A stretch of DNA of 40,441 bases from an uncultured Lachnospiraceae bacterium (GTDB lineage Bacteria; Bacillota; Clostridia; Lachnospirales; Lachnospiraceae), in the NCBI GenBank assembly GCA_902799015.1, contig CADBZI010000012.1:1-40441 (forward strand), given 5' to 3'. A program made the translations under genes and the position numbers. A model generated the notes under the pieces. The model had not been told where the DNA came from, searched no databases, and saw only the letters and a list, made by a program, of their open reading frames with translations. Below, in pieces: positions 1-9,384 of the stretch (positions within the stretch are counted from its first letter, which is position 1; every line of letters begins with the position of its first letter).

Positions 1-2
1 AT

Positions 3-209
3 GAGCAGTTGATTATCTCTGCAGGGACAAAGGATAAATGTGAGGTTGCGGAGGCATGCGGCCCCGGCTCGGGAAAGAAAAAAGGCGGAGACCAGAGTGG
101 CGGAGAACTTCAGGTTTACAGTAAACTGTATAAGCCAAGTGAGATTACGCATGTATTCCGCTTCACCGGTGAGGGTGTTGTGCTGAATACGGTCGGACTT
201 GCAGGATGA
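3..209 (+). CDS. C-terminal fragment of a truncated gene, possibly a cell-wall hydrolase
   Basis: Only the last 68 codons of a gene are present; the frame is open back to the window edge, so the start lies outside. The visible part has a glycine/lysine-rich stretch followed by a GGDQSGGELQV segment and a short beta-rich tail. A G-D-Q-(T/S)-G-x-E/V segment near the end of a domain is reminiscent of NlpC/P60-like and phage-type peptidoglycan hydrolases, but the resemblance is from memory and the catalytic part is missing. A role in peptidoglycan turnover would suit the L,D-transpeptidases and SGNH hydrolase that follow. The function should be treated as unassigned. Confidence 0.45.
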   Translation, partial: EQLIISAGTKDKCEVAEACGPGSGKKKGGDQSGGELQVYSKLYKPSEITHVFRFTGEGVVLNTVGLAG

Positions 210-289
210 GCCCGATCGGAAATGAATTACAAAATCGGCATCCGAAAAGAATAAGTCAACTTATAAAACTTCGTTAAGGGAGGCGCGCA

Positions 290-1009
290 ATGCTGCTGAA
301 AAAGACTGGTATTGGAAAGCTATTGATTCTGACCCTGTTGATGGCGATGATGCTGGGAGGGACCGGACAGGTCTTTGCGAAGCATACTGCGGTAGGGAAG
401 GCAGCTTCTGTTACGTATGTCAAACCGGGGGATTCGCGCCGGGTAATCATCTATGTCGGTGATTCCAGGGTCATGTACTGCACCTGCGGCGGCGGGCAGA
501 AAAATGACATACGCACCAACTTTGCATTTTGCTTTGTCAATGGCGGAAATGTCGGAGTGATCCGCCGGGGCGGCGGCAAGCTTACCTCCCAGGTAGAGGC
601 ATTTATTGAAAGATACCGCAGCCGGAATCCGGTGATAGTTTTCAACTTTGGTCTGAACGGGAATGGCCGTCCGGCGAAAAATGCCAGAAAGCTCATCAAT
701 ATCTACAGAACCTGGAGAAATGCGTATCCGGATCTTACCTTCTATGTGGAAGGGATCGGTTCCACAATCGTGAAAAAGGGATCCTACTCCAATGCGAATG
801 TCCTTCGTCTGAATTCACTTCTGAAGGCGGAATATGAACCGCAGGGCATGTGGATCGATACCTATCGCTTCCTGGAAGAGAATAATATTGTGGATGACAC
901 CAAACGGGGAAGAAGAGACAATTATCACTACAAATGGGTTACGAGCAAACAGATATTGATCAGGCTCAGGGAGCTGATAGAAGATGATACCGCAAGCAAG
1001 ACAAAATGA
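290..1009 (+). CDS. Secreted SGNH/GDSL-like hydrolase
   Basis: A 239-residue protein with a signal peptide (charged MLLKK start, hydrophobic run, probable cleavage after VFA at about residue 30). The mature part has the blocks of an SGNH hydrolase. GDSR at 57-60 gives the candidate nucleophile Ser59. FGLNGNG at 120-126 occupies the place of the oxyanion Gly/Asn block. DNYHY near 210-214 gives the D-x-x-H pair (Asp210, His213). Such enzymes usually remove or transfer O-acyl groups, often on envelope glycans; the substrate here is inferred from the neighbours. A strong site (AAGGGAGG) precedes the ATG. The 3' end overlaps the next gene by 26 bases, so the two are probably co-expressed. Confidence 0.75.
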   Translation: MLLKKTGIGKLLILTLLMAMMLGGTGQVFAKHTAVGKAASVTYVKPGDSRRVIIYVGDSRVMYCTCGGGQKNDIRTNFAFCFVNGGNVGVIRRGGGKLTSQVEAFIERYRSRNPVIVFNFGLNGNGRPAKNARKLINIYRTWRNAYPDLTFYVEGIGSTIVKKGSYSNANVLRLNSLLKAEYEPQGMWIDTYRFLEENNIVDDTKRGRRDNYHYKWVTSKQILIRLRELIEDDTASKTK

Positions 1010-2750
1010 TGAGATCGCCTGGAGCGAAGACAGCAGGATGGATACTGCAGTTTCCCCGAAGGAGAGCCGTTTCGACCTCCTGCGGGGGAACCTTTTCGTG
1101 TGCCTGCTGATCAATCTTCTGTTCCTTGCCGCTGTGCTTTTGATCATGCGGCCTGTGTTTGATTCGAATGACGATATCAATATCGCCTTTTTCATCAACC
1201 TGGCCCGCCCGGTTCAGGATCCGCATCTTTTGTTTATCAATACGATCGTGGGCTGGGTCGGAGCTGCTCTTTACCGGATGACCAATATGGTTCCATGGTA
1301 TGCGGTGCTGCAGTACTTTGGGCTTGTCTGCGCATTCACCGGGATGACATGGGCCATTCAGAAGCTGTTCTCAAGGTGGAGCGCTCTGACACTTTCCATG
1401 TTCCTTCTGCTTTTTTTCGCGGCAGACGCTTACACGAGCGTGCAGTTTACCAAAACTGCCGGCGTCTGCGGTGCGGCAGGACTCTTTCTCGTGGTATTTG
1501 CCATGACAAGAAAGCATGTACACAGAGGCGCGCTGCTGCTTGGAAGTCTGATCACCTTATACGGTTATCTGTATCGTGACAGAGAAGTGTACGTGATGCT
1601 GGCTCTGTGGTGCGTTATGGGGGTCGGCCTCCTGCTGCAGATCGGGGAAGAGAAGCCGGGCCGCAGACTCCGGCGGGTGGAGGCTTATTTCGGCTCACTT
1701 GCGCTGGTATGTGTTTTGTGTGCCGCAGCGTGGGGCGTGAACAAAATCTCGTATTCCATGTCCGAGGAAGCCTCCGCATACAAAGAACTCAATGATATCC
1801 GGTCTGATATTATGGATTACGGGTTTCCTCCGTATGAGGAAAACAAGGAACTGTATGATTCTCTGAAGATCACAAGAAACGCGTGGCAGCTATTCTCCGG
1901 ATGGAATTTTTATGATCCGGAGGTATTCCCGCTGGACGCGCAGAAGAAGATCCTGGATGCACAGAAGCATAAGGAACTGAACATGGAGCTGGTCAGAGGG
2001 TTCTTCGACAAATATCCGTACAAGTGGTTTGAGAATCCGATGTTCTATTGCTTCCTTGTAATGGCGGCTCTGGTGATTGTTTTCGGAAAGCGGAAGTGGC
2101 AGGTTTTTGTCACGGTTGTGATGGAGCTTGCGGCAATCACTGCAGTGTTTTTTATCATGTACTGGAATGGACGGTACAATCTGGAGCGTGTTGACAGTCC
2201 GATCTGGCTGTGTGCCTGCCTGATATTCGCATTTTTCCTGGATCGGGACAGATTTGTGGTGGATGGGAGATGCGCGGCGGTTCTGATTCTGGTCGTTCTG
2301 GCGCTGAACCAGAACACATGGAGCAAGAGCTGGAGACACAACACGAAAAAGAAGGAAAATAAAATGACAAGGGATGCCAATCTTGTGGCACAGACAAGCC
2401 GGGATTCGGAGCATCTGTATCTGTCAAAGGTCGGACTCTATACGCTTTCCACCGCGTACAGTCCGCTGTCCCTTGTTCCGATCGGTGCCGGAGCAAATAC
2501 CTGCGCGCTGGGAGGCTGGCCGGCAGGAAGCCCTTCCTACACTGCGGTACTGAAACAGTACGGAGTTGAGAATCCATACCGGGATTCCATCAACAATGAT
2601 AAGGTCTACTGGATTGATAATCACATTGACTGGACGATCAGCTACCTGCATGAATATTATGACGATCAGGTACAGGCAAAGCAGATCGGTACATTTGATG
2701 AGAAGTATGCGATGTATCAGCTCGTTTCCGGGAAGAAAGAGCAGAATTAG
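984..2750 (+). CDS. Polytopic membrane protein, possible GT-C-type glycosyltransferase
   Basis: A 588-residue protein with about ten or more hydrophobic segments between residues 35 and 450 and a hydrophilic C-terminal part of about 140 residues. The first long loop, right after the first membrane helix, contains D-S-N-D-D-I (residues 60-65). Acidic residues in the first external loop are typical of GT-C fold glycosyltransferases that use polyprenyl-phosphate sugars, so such a role is plausible but not shown. I do not recognise a named family. The start overlaps the SGNH gene; an alternative ATG at 1038 (residue 19) would remove the overlap and still keep the first helix. Its position before two YfhO genes supports an envelope polysaccharide or glycolipid role. 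Confidence 0.7.
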   Translation: MIPQARQNDEIAWSEDSRMDTAVSPKESRFDLLRGNLFVCLLINLLFLAAVLLIMRPVFDSNDDINIAFFINLARPVQDPHLLFINTIVGWVGAALYRMTNMVPWYAVLQYFGLVCAFTGMTWAIQKLFSRWSALTLSMFLLLFFAADAYTSVQFTKTAGVCGAAGLFLVVFAMTRKHVHRGALLLGSLITLYGYLYRDREVYVMLALWCVMGVGLLLQIGEEKPGRRLRRVEAYFGSLALVCVLCAAAWGVNKISYSMSEEASAYKELNDIRSDIMDYGFPPYEENKELYDSLKITRNAWQLFSGWNFYDPEVFPLDAQKKILDAQKHKELNMELVRGFFDKYPYKWFENPMFYCFLVMAALVIVFGKRKWQVFVTVVMELAAITAVFFIMYWNGRYNLERVDSPIWLCACLIFAFFLDRDRFVVDGRCAAVLILVVLALNQNTWSKSWRHNTKKKENKMTRDANLVAQTSRDSEHLYLSKVGLYTLSTAYSPLSLVPIGAGANTCALGGWPAGSPSYTAVLKQYGVENPYRDSINNDKVYWIDNHIDWTISYLHEYYDDQVQAKQIGTFDEKYAMYQLVSGKKEQN

Positions 2751-2859
2751 CGCATATGGGGGTTTGTTTTTAGCCCTGATTCTGTTATTATTAAAAAATC
2801 AGTATTTTGATAAGGGATTGGAGAGACAGTAATAAAGAAGGGGAATGGTGGTAAGAAGT

Positions 2860-3624
2860 ATGAAGAGAATACAGACAAGAGCAGGCATTTTCATTGCATT
2901 TGTGCTTCTGGTATTGAGCTGCGCCATGTTTCTGTCCGCTCATCCGGCAAAGGCGGAGGAGATTCAGCCTGTGCATGGGATCTACTGGATCGGAAAGATG
3001 AGAACGGACAAAAAGGCGACGATAAACGGTCAGTCGGTTTATCTGAAAAAGAAAGAGAAGGTGCTGGTTGTCTCCCGCCCGTATGACAGACAGGGGAACA
3101 GCATCGTTGAAAAGGACGGAGTGAGAATTCCGGTTCCGTATAATTCGATTTCCTATATCACGGATGCATGCACGATCAATCAGGGTGACTACAATACTAC
3201 AACGAAAGAGCATTTTGTGAATGTGCAGCATCATCTTACCTCCAAGACGAGATATCTGATCTGGGCAAGCCTGGATAAGCAGAGATTGAATCTGTTTGAG
3301 GGGAGCGGAAACGGCGGCGACTGGAAGCTGATCCGGGTATCGAAGTGCTCCAGCGGCAGCGCGCAGTCTCCGTCAAGGACAGGATTCGGTATGGATATCG
3401 GGTTCAAGAAGAGAGTCTACCGGTACTCTAACCCGACCTTCAGCGCGACTGTGCAGTACTTTATGGAGTTTTCCGGCAGCGGTTTTCATAAGTGGGCCGG
3501 CGGCGGAAGAAAGAAGAACCTGGGCAAGCACCCGGTGTCACACAGCTGCATCCGCCTGGAGAAGAAGCATGCGATCTGGATGTACAAGAACGTTCCGGCG
3601 CATACAAGAGTTGTTGTCTATTGA
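2860..3624 (+). CDS. L,D-transpeptidase (YkuD domain) with a variant active-site motif
   Basis: A 254-residue exported protein: signal peptide (MKRIQTR, hydrophobic run, cleavage near AKA at 30-32), a region of about 90 residues, then a YkuD catalytic domain from about residue 130. The active site is visible as His210 followed by S-H-S-C-I-R-L at 227-233, with Cys230 the expected nucleophile. The family motif is S/T-H-G-C, so this copy has Ser in place of the conserved Gly; its paralogue at 16998 keeps SHGC. L,D-transpeptidases make 3-3 peptidoglycan crosslinks or anchor proteins outside the membrane. An ATG at 2845 is possible but lies too close to the GGGG ribosome site; 2860 gives a cleaner signal peptide. 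Confidence 0.85.
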   Translation: MKRIQTRAGIFIAFVLLVLSCAMFLSAHPAKAEEIQPVHGIYWIGKMRTDKKATINGQSVYLKKKEKVLVVSRPYDRQGNSIVEKDGVRIPVPYNSISYITDACTINQGDYNTTTKEHFVNVQHHLTSKTRYLIWASLDKQRLNLFEGSGNGGDWKLIRVSKCSSGSAQSPSRTGFGMDIGFKKRVYRYSNPTFSATVQYFMEFSGSGFHKWAGGGRKKNLGKHPVSHSCIRLEKKHAIWMYKNVPAHTRVVVY

Positions 3625-3680
3625 TCCTGAGGACAATGGACCTTTCCTGAACGGATCTGTTTGAAGAAGAGGAGAAACAG

Positions 3681-3713
3681 AATCGAGTAGGGGCATTTTG
3701 CCCCTACTCGATT
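3681..3713. terminator. Perfect 15-bp hairpin after the first L,D-transpeptidase gene
   Basis: Arms AATCGAGTAGGGGCA (3681-3695) and TGCCCCTACTCGATT (3699-3713) are exact inverse complements around a 3-base TTT loop. It lies between the L,D-transpeptidase stop and the first YfhO gene, where a terminator is expected. The bases after it (GAATTGT) are not a T-run on either strand, so it may act as an RNA stability or processing element rather than a classical intrinsic terminator. Its right arm covers a TTG codon at 3712, making that codon an unlikely start for the next gene. Confidence 0.6.
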
Positions 3714-3723
3714 GAATTGTATT

Positions 3724-6597
3724 ATGAAACCGAGGAGAAGAGAAGCCACTGTGAAGGGAGAAGGCACCGGGATTCGCCGGAAGGATCTGTGCGCATATAC
3801 GTCAGAAGGAGACATCCGCCTTGGGGCTCTTTGCCTGAATTATACGGTGCTTTTTTTTCTGTGTTCCCTTCTGGCTTTTCTGCCCTATCTGATCCTGGAC
3901 AGGAGCTTTGTCTACCGCATAGACGGGGCCTCCCAGTATATCGTGTACCTGCGCTATATGGGACAGCATCTGAAAGAATGGGCAGGACAGATCGCCCGGG
4001 GGAATTTTCTTCCGGTCATGTATGATTTTACGATTGGAATGGGGGATGATGTGAATGCCATCATCCGGTTTCATCCTCTTGATTTTCTCTCTTTGTTTGT
4101 GCCTTCCCAATGGACAGAATATCTGTATGATGCGATTCTGCTGATCCGGTATTATCTGTCGGGCTTGAGCTTTTGCCTGTTTGCTTTTCTGTGGAAGAAT
4201 GCCGGCACGCGGGAGCAAAACAAGCTCCCTTATCCGATCTCCCAGGCCGGGATCCTGTCCGGATCGATGATTTATGTTTTCTGCGGATACATGCTTCTGC
4301 GCGTCATGAATCATCCGACCTATGCTTCTCCCTTCATTATTCTTCCCCTGCTTTTGATTGCGGTAGAAAGACTCCTGAAAGGGAAAGGGTATGTGCTCTT
4401 TCCGGCAGTGGTTTTTCTCGGATTTGTAAGCAATTACTATTTTATGTACATCTGCTCTGTTGCGCTGCTTTTGTATGTGCTGCTTCGTCTGCCGGATTAT
4501 CTGAGAGACTGCGCCAGGGAGGAAAAGAGCAGGCTAAGGGCTTTCTTCTCGCTGCTGATCAGAGCTGCATTGCTATACCTTCTGGGACTTTGCATGTCTT
4601 TGGTCACTCTTTTGCCGACAATCCTCCGCTATGCCTCGTCTTACCGGACTTCTCAGACCGCCCACAGACAGAATCTTTTGTACTACGCGGACCTGAGACG
4701 TTATGTGGCATGGATTCCCAACCTCATCACACCGTTTGTCAGTTCCGGGAACGGGACGAATCTGAACTACGCGGTGACCGTTGCCCCGGCATTGTTCCTG
4801 CTTGTTTTTTTCTGCCGCGGGAAACTGCGTACGATGAAGCGTGTGCTTGCGCTGGAGCTTGTGTTTCTGCTGATTCCAGCAGGCGGGTATATTCTGGCAG
4901 GCTTTAACAACGAGAACAACCGATGGATGTTCCTGATCTCACTGGCACTCGGCATGTGTGTCGTTTTTCTGATGGATGCATTTTCCTGCCTGGATCGTGC
5001 AAGACAAAGAGCGCTGGTACTGTTTGGCGTATTCTTTTTGCTGCTGCTTGGCGGGATCGCCGCTGCCACATCCTGGAAGATCTACGCGGCTGCGGCAGGG
5101 CTGGAGCTGATTGTATGCATCGCGGTCCTGATTGTGCTCAACCGAAGGGGCGCTGCCATAAAGACGGTACGCGGGGTTGTGCTTTTGATCACCTGTGTCA
5201 GTGTGATCGGAAATGCATGGATGACCTTTCTTCCCGGTTATGGAAATATGGCCTCGCACAGCACGAAAAGCGGTCAGTCATATCGCCGCTATATCAGAGG
5301 GATCGGCAGCACGGTCAAACAGCTGGACCAGGAAGGATTCTACCGGGTGGATTCCTCCGCTGTGAAGTCCGGCAGTGAGAACGCAGGGATCTATTACGGA
5401 TACCGCGGCGTATCCATGTATAACAGTATTCTGAATACAGAACTGATTCACGCCATGCTGGACGAGGGAAACATCGGTCTGGACTCTGTCACGCATCTTC
5501 AGGACATGGACGGAAGGTTCCTGGCCGAAAGTCTGGCCGGTGTGAAGTATTATGTGACAGACAAACCGGGAAACCGGCCGTATGGTTTTTCCGAGGAGCC
5601 GGTATTGACCACCGATTCCTACTATGTCTATGAAAATGCTTATGCGCTTCCTTTCGCTTACAGCTATGATCATTACATCCTGAAAGAGGAGTATGAGAAA
5701 CTGGATCCGGTTTCGCGGGAACTTGTCCAGGTGCACGCAGCAGTCGTGGATGCCTCCGAAGGACCCATTCCTCAGGCGCTTACACCAATCAGCGGTGCTG
5801 CGGAGGAGATTCTGACAGAAGAGGTTCCACTTCCGGACCGGCAGGAAGGGATGATACGAACCGAAAATGGCTACAAGGTTGAAACGAAGCGCTCTGTTCT
5901 GACTCTGAGCTACGAGAAAAAGCCGGGGTATGTGTGCGTGCTGCAGCTGAAAGGACTTCGCGGAAATGAGAAAGCCCGGCTCATTCGTGTTTCCTCCGGC
6001 CTGGCGGACAAGAAGTTTAATCTGCGGGGTGCGGAAAATACTTATACCCTGGGAAAGGAAGACTATCTGATCAGTCTGATGGCAGAATCCGAAGCGGTCA
6101 AGGCGGGAGAGACAGGGCAGATCGAGATTACATTTTTCCGCCCCGGGCAGTATTCTCTTGATTCTGTGCAGATGCTATATCTGCCGGTGAAGCGTTATGG
6201 AGAAGGAATTGCCGGGCTTTCGGAAGAGGCTATGACTAAGCCGGAATTCACTGCAAACAGGATAAGCGGGACCATTTCTCTGAGCAGGGAAAAGCTGGTT
6301 ACATTTCAGGTGCTCAGCAAAAAGGGATGGAAACTCTATATTGACGGGGAAGAGAAAGATCTGATTCGTTCCAATGTCTGCTATCTTGGCGCATACATCC
6401 CGGAGGGGGTACATGAGGTTCTCCTTGTGTATGAGACACCCGGACTGCGGACGGGAGCAGCCGTCTCCTTAGCAGCGTTTGTAATCTGGCTCGCACTCAT
6501 TGTGTCTGGTCTGAGAGGAAAAAAGCGCTGCGGCGCACAGCCTGGCGCAGACGGGATACGGGAGCAAAACAATCCGGGACCGGATCTTGACAGGTGA
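3724..6597 (+). CDS. YfhO-family membrane glycosyltransferase (first copy)
   Basis: About 957 residues: an N-terminal half with about 12 or more membrane helices and a long external C-terminal domain closed by one last helix and a basic tail. The family signatures are in the first external loop: D-G-A-S-Q-Y near residues 67-72, then GMGDD near 105-109 and R-F-H-P-L-D-F. In Bacillus and Listeria, YfhO-type proteins transfer sugars from undecaprenyl phosphate onto lipoteichoic acid outside the cell; here the acceptor is unknown. ATG 3724 is chosen. A TTG at 3712 lies inside the upstream hairpin, and a GTG at 3751 has a GAGGAG sequence upstream and is a real alternative. The gene is followed after 9 bases by a paralogue. 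Confidence 0.85.
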   Translation: MKPRRREATVKGEGTGIRRKDLCAYTSEGDIRLGALCLNYTVLFFLCSLLAFLPYLILDRSFVYRIDGASQYIVYLRYMGQHLKEWAGQIARGNFLPVMYDFTIGMGDDVNAIIRFHPLDFLSLFVPSQWTEYLYDAILLIRYYLSGLSFCLFAFLWKNAGTREQNKLPYPISQAGILSGSMIYVFCGYMLLRVMNHPTYASPFIILPLLLIAVERLLKGKGYVLFPAVVFLGFVSNYYFMYICSVALLLYVLLRLPDYLRDCAREEKSRLRAFFSLLIRAALLYLLGLCMSLVTLLPTILRYASSYRTSQTAHRQNLLYYADLRRYVAWIPNLITPFVSSGNGTNLNYAVTVAPALFLLVFFCRGKLRTMKRVLALELVFLLIPAGGYILAGFNNENNRWMFLISLALGMCVVFLMDAFSCLDRARQRALVLFGVFFLLLLGGIAAATSWKIYAAAAGLELIVCIAVLIVLNRRGAAIKTVRGVVLLITCVSVIGNAWMTFLPGYGNMASHSTKSGQSYRRYIRGIGSTVKQLDQEGFYRVDSSAVKSGSENAGIYYGYRGVSMYNSILNTELIHAMLDEGNIGLDSVTHLQDMDGRFLAESLAGVKYYVTDKPGNRPYGFSEEPVLTTDSYYVYENAYALPFAYSYDHYILKEEYEKLDPVSRELVQVHAAVVDASEGPIPQALTPISGAAEEILTEEVPLPDRQEGMIRTENGYKVETKRSVLTLSYEKKPGYVCVLQLKGLRGNEKARLIRVSSGLADKKFNLRGAENTYTLGKEDYLISLMAESEAVKAGETGQIEITFFRPGQYSLDSVQMLYLPVKRYGEGIAGLSEEAMTKPEFTANRISGTISLSREKLVTFQVLSKKGWKLYIDGEEKDLIRSNVCYLGAYIPEGVHEVLLVYETPGLRTGAAVSLAAFVIWLALIVSGLRGKKRCGAQPGADGIREQNNPGPDLDR

Positions 6598-6606
6598 AAC
6601 AGGGAT

Positions 6607-9384
6607 ATGGATAAGAAACGAATTACAGGCAAATACATCCTGATCTATAGTGCTGTGTTTTTGCTTCTGTGCGCTGTGGTCTTCGCTCCGTTTGCGCTGG
6701 ACGGACGCTGTCTGGTCGGAAACGGAGACGGACAGTCTCAGTATATTCTGCAGCTGGAATACATGGGACGATGGCTCAGACAGGCACTGGGCGGAATCCT
6801 GCACGGAGATTTTACGCCTGCGAGATTTGATTTTTCGATCGGAATGGGGGACGACATTACCTCTGTCGTGCGCTTCCACCCGCTGGACTTTCTGGCTGTT
6901 TTTGTACCGGAAGCAGGGACTGAGCTTTTGTATCAGTTTTTGATCTTTTTCCGGCTGTATCTCGCCGGCATCGCGTTTTCTGCGTATGCCTTTGCCTGGA
7001 AGAGGATGGCCGGAGGAGATGCGGATCAAGGACAAAGGTATGATTCCTGGGCGGTACTGGCGGGAAGTATGGTGTATCTTTTCACGGGATATACTTACTG
7101 CCTCGGGATCGTGCATCCGACCTATCTGTCACCGCTGATCACGCTTCCGCTGCTCCTGCTGGGGGCAGAGCGTATGCTGCACCGGGAAGAGGAGCATCGG
7201 TTCGTTCTTTTTTCCGTGATGACGGCGGTCAGTTTTATCAGTAATTATTATTTTATGTACATTGCTTCCGTGGCGGCGGTTTTGTATGTATTCATACGGT
7301 TTTTCCAGATTTACAAGGAGAACCGGATCCGGAAGTTCGTGATTGTGTTCGTCCGGTTTACGGCGGCATATGTAACAGGGACTCTGATCGCCTGCATTAC
7401 CCTGCTTCCGGTATTAAAACGCTATGCAGGCAGCTACCGCTCACAGCATCTGACTTCTCTTTCGAATCTTCTGGTTTACGCCGATAAGCGCAGGTATGTG
7501 GCATGGCTGATCAATCTGATCAGTCCGCTTCGTGCTTCAGGAAACGGGACGCACCTGAACTATGTGGTCCTTGTCATACCGGCACTGATCCTGCTGTTTT
7601 TCGTCCGTGCGAAAGGGGAACAGGAGAGCGGGAGAGGAAAAGAACGGATCTTTCTAAGGATCTGTGCGCTGATTCTGCTTGCTTTTCTTCTGATTCCCGC
7701 AGGAGGATTCCTTCTGGCAGCGATGAACAATGAGAACAATCGGTGGGTGTTCCTGATCGCGCTGCTGTGCGGAGGCGTGGTTTCCTTTTCCTTCCCCGAT
7801 TTTTTCCGGCTGCAGAAACGCCAGACCACGGCGCTTGCCCTGGGATGTATCGTTTATGATCTGGCTGTTGCAGCCGCGGCGGTTTTGTTTGGATATGACA
7901 GGTACCCTGTCGTGGGAGCTGTTCAGCTCACTGCTGTGACACTGTTTCTTTTGCTGGGGAGGAAAGCGGCGGCGAGAACGCTTTGCGTATCTTTGACCGG
8001 GATATGCGCGGTCTCCGTAATGATCAACGGGATCATGACGTTTGCGAAGCCCTTCGGCAATCTGCCCCGCTACTACCGGCACGCGCAAGACTCTCTTGCC
8101 TGGTACCGGGACAGCGTATACGCGAATTATCTGAAGATCCCGGGGACAGACGCCATTGGCTTCTACCGCGTGGACGGGGTTTTCCCCGGAAACCGGGAGG
8201 ACAATGCGGCTCTGCTGCTGGGCTATCCCGGAATCCAGATGTACAACAGCGTGATGAATCCGGCTGAGATTGACGCGCAGATGAAGACGGAGAATTCCGG
8301 GCTCACGACCATGCTGCACATTCGGTACCTCGATGGGAGAAGTGCGCTGGAGGAACTTGCCTCTGTCCGCTATTATATGGCAGGATCCGGGACAAAGGCC
8401 GCGATTCCTTATGGATACAAAGAGGAGCCGGTGTATTCTGATGAGAAGATTTCCATCTATGAAAATGAGTATCCGCTCTCTTTGTCTTACGGTGTCAGCC
8501 GCGTTATGCCGGAAAGTGAATACGAAAAGCTGACCGGTGCGGAAAGAGAATACGTGTGCCTGGAAGCGGCTGTGCTGGAAGATGAGGCCGCGAATCGTTC
8601 CGGTGCCAGTCTCCTGAGCGCGGAGGAATACCGCTCTGCTCTTAAAACGCAGACAATTCCGGTATCAGAAGCGCAGACGGATGACGGGATGGAAGAAATC
8701 ATCCGTCCGGAAGGCGGAATCATTCTGAAGGCGAAAAATAAAAAAGCCAGGTTCCGCTTCCAGGTTCCGATGCGGGAGGGGTATGCGTGCTATCTGTCTC
8801 TTACCGGAGTTTCGCCTTCCGTGGCGGGAAAGATCTTTGTGGAAGCGGAGGATGTGTCAGACAGGGTAACGCTTCTGACAGAAGAGGAGACCTATACGCT
8901 GCAGCGCAGCGACTATCTGGTGAATCTCGGAATTGGCCGGCAGGAAGCAATGAAAGAAGTCTCTCTGCGCTTTTCCGAGAGGGGCAGCTGCCTGTTTGAC
9001 CAGATGAATCTGGTCTATATTCCGCTGAACGGATACGAAGAAAAGGTCGGGCTGCTGCAATCTCATGCGATGGAAAACGAAGAGATTCAAGGCGATACGA
9101 TTACGGGCAGCGTTCATTGGGAAGAGACAGGAATACAGCTGTTTTCCATCCCATACAGTGCGGGATGGGAGGCAGAAGTGGACGGAGAAAAGGTTCCTCT
9201 GCTGAAGGCGGACACCTGCTGGATGGGACTGATTCTGGAGGAGGGTGACCATGACATCCGTCTGACCTACCGGACTGAGATGCTCAGAACCGGCGCACTC
9301 TGCTCTGTGGCAGGACTATTGCTCCTGCTGTTTGGATGGACGTTCTTTTATCACAAAAAGCACAGGGGGAAGAAGCATGATTGA
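6607..9384 (+). CDS. YfhO-family membrane glycosyltransferase (second copy)
   Basis: A 925-residue paralogue of the preceding gene with the same plan: many N-terminal helices, a long external domain and a final helix with a basic end (KKHRGKKHD). Shared signatures are D-G-Q-S-Q-Y at 41-46, GMGDD at 79-83, R-F-H-P-L-D-F, an S-N-Y-Y-F-M-Y-I segment, N-G-T-x-L-N-Y, and L-I-P-A-G-G followed by N-N-E-N-N-R-W. The two copies have diverged more in the C-terminal domain, which would suit different acceptors or sugars. The start ATG is preceded by CAGGTGAAACAGGGAT. The stop overlaps the start of the PLP-enzyme gene by 8 bases, so translation is probably coupled. Confidence 0.87.
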   Translation: MDKKRITGKYILIYSAVFLLLCAVVFAPFALDGRCLVGNGDGQSQYILQLEYMGRWLRQALGGILHGDFTPARFDFSIGMGDDITSVVRFHPLDFLAVFVPEAGTELLYQFLIFFRLYLAGIAFSAYAFAWKRMAGGDADQGQRYDSWAVLAGSMVYLFTGYTYCLGIVHPTYLSPLITLPLLLLGAERMLHREEEHRFVLFSVMTAVSFISNYYFMYIASVAAVLYVFIRFFQIYKENRIRKFVIVFVRFTAAYVTGTLIACITLLPVLKRYAGSYRSQHLTSLSNLLVYADKRRYVAWLINLISPLRASGNGTHLNYVVLVIPALILLFFVRAKGEQESGRGKERIFLRICALILLAFLLIPAGGFLLAAMNNENNRWVFLIALLCGGVVSFSFPDFFRLQKRQTTALALGCIVYDLAVAAAAVLFGYDRYPVVGAVQLTAVTLFLLLGRKAAARTLCVSLTGICAVSVMINGIMTFAKPFGNLPRYYRHAQDSLAWYRDSVYANYLKIPGTDAIGFYRVDGVFPGNREDNAALLLGYPGIQMYNSVMNPAEIDAQMKTENSGLTTMLHIRYLDGRSALEELASVRYYMAGSGTKAAIPYGYKEEPVYSDEKISIYENEYPLSLSYGVSRVMPESEYEKLTGAEREYVCLEAAVLEDEAANRSGASLLSAEEYRSALKTQTIPVSEAQTDDGMEEIIRPEGGIILKAKNKKARFRFQVPMREGYACYLSLTGVSPSVAGKIFVEAEDVSDRVTLLTEEETYTLQRSDYLVNLGIGRQEAMKEVSLRFSERGSCLFDQMNLVYIPLNGYEEKVGLLQSHAMENEEIQGDTITGSVHWEETGIQLFSIPYSAGWEAEVDGEKVPLLKADTCWMGLILEEGDHDIRLTYRTEMLRTGALCSVAGLLLLLFGWTFFYHKKHRGKKHD

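Noticed and set aside
2764..2791. Promoter before the first L,D-transpeptidase gene (TTGTTT ... TATTAT)
   Set aside because: Spacing is 16 bases but both boxes are poor matches in an AT-rich stretch, so it is not separable from chance.
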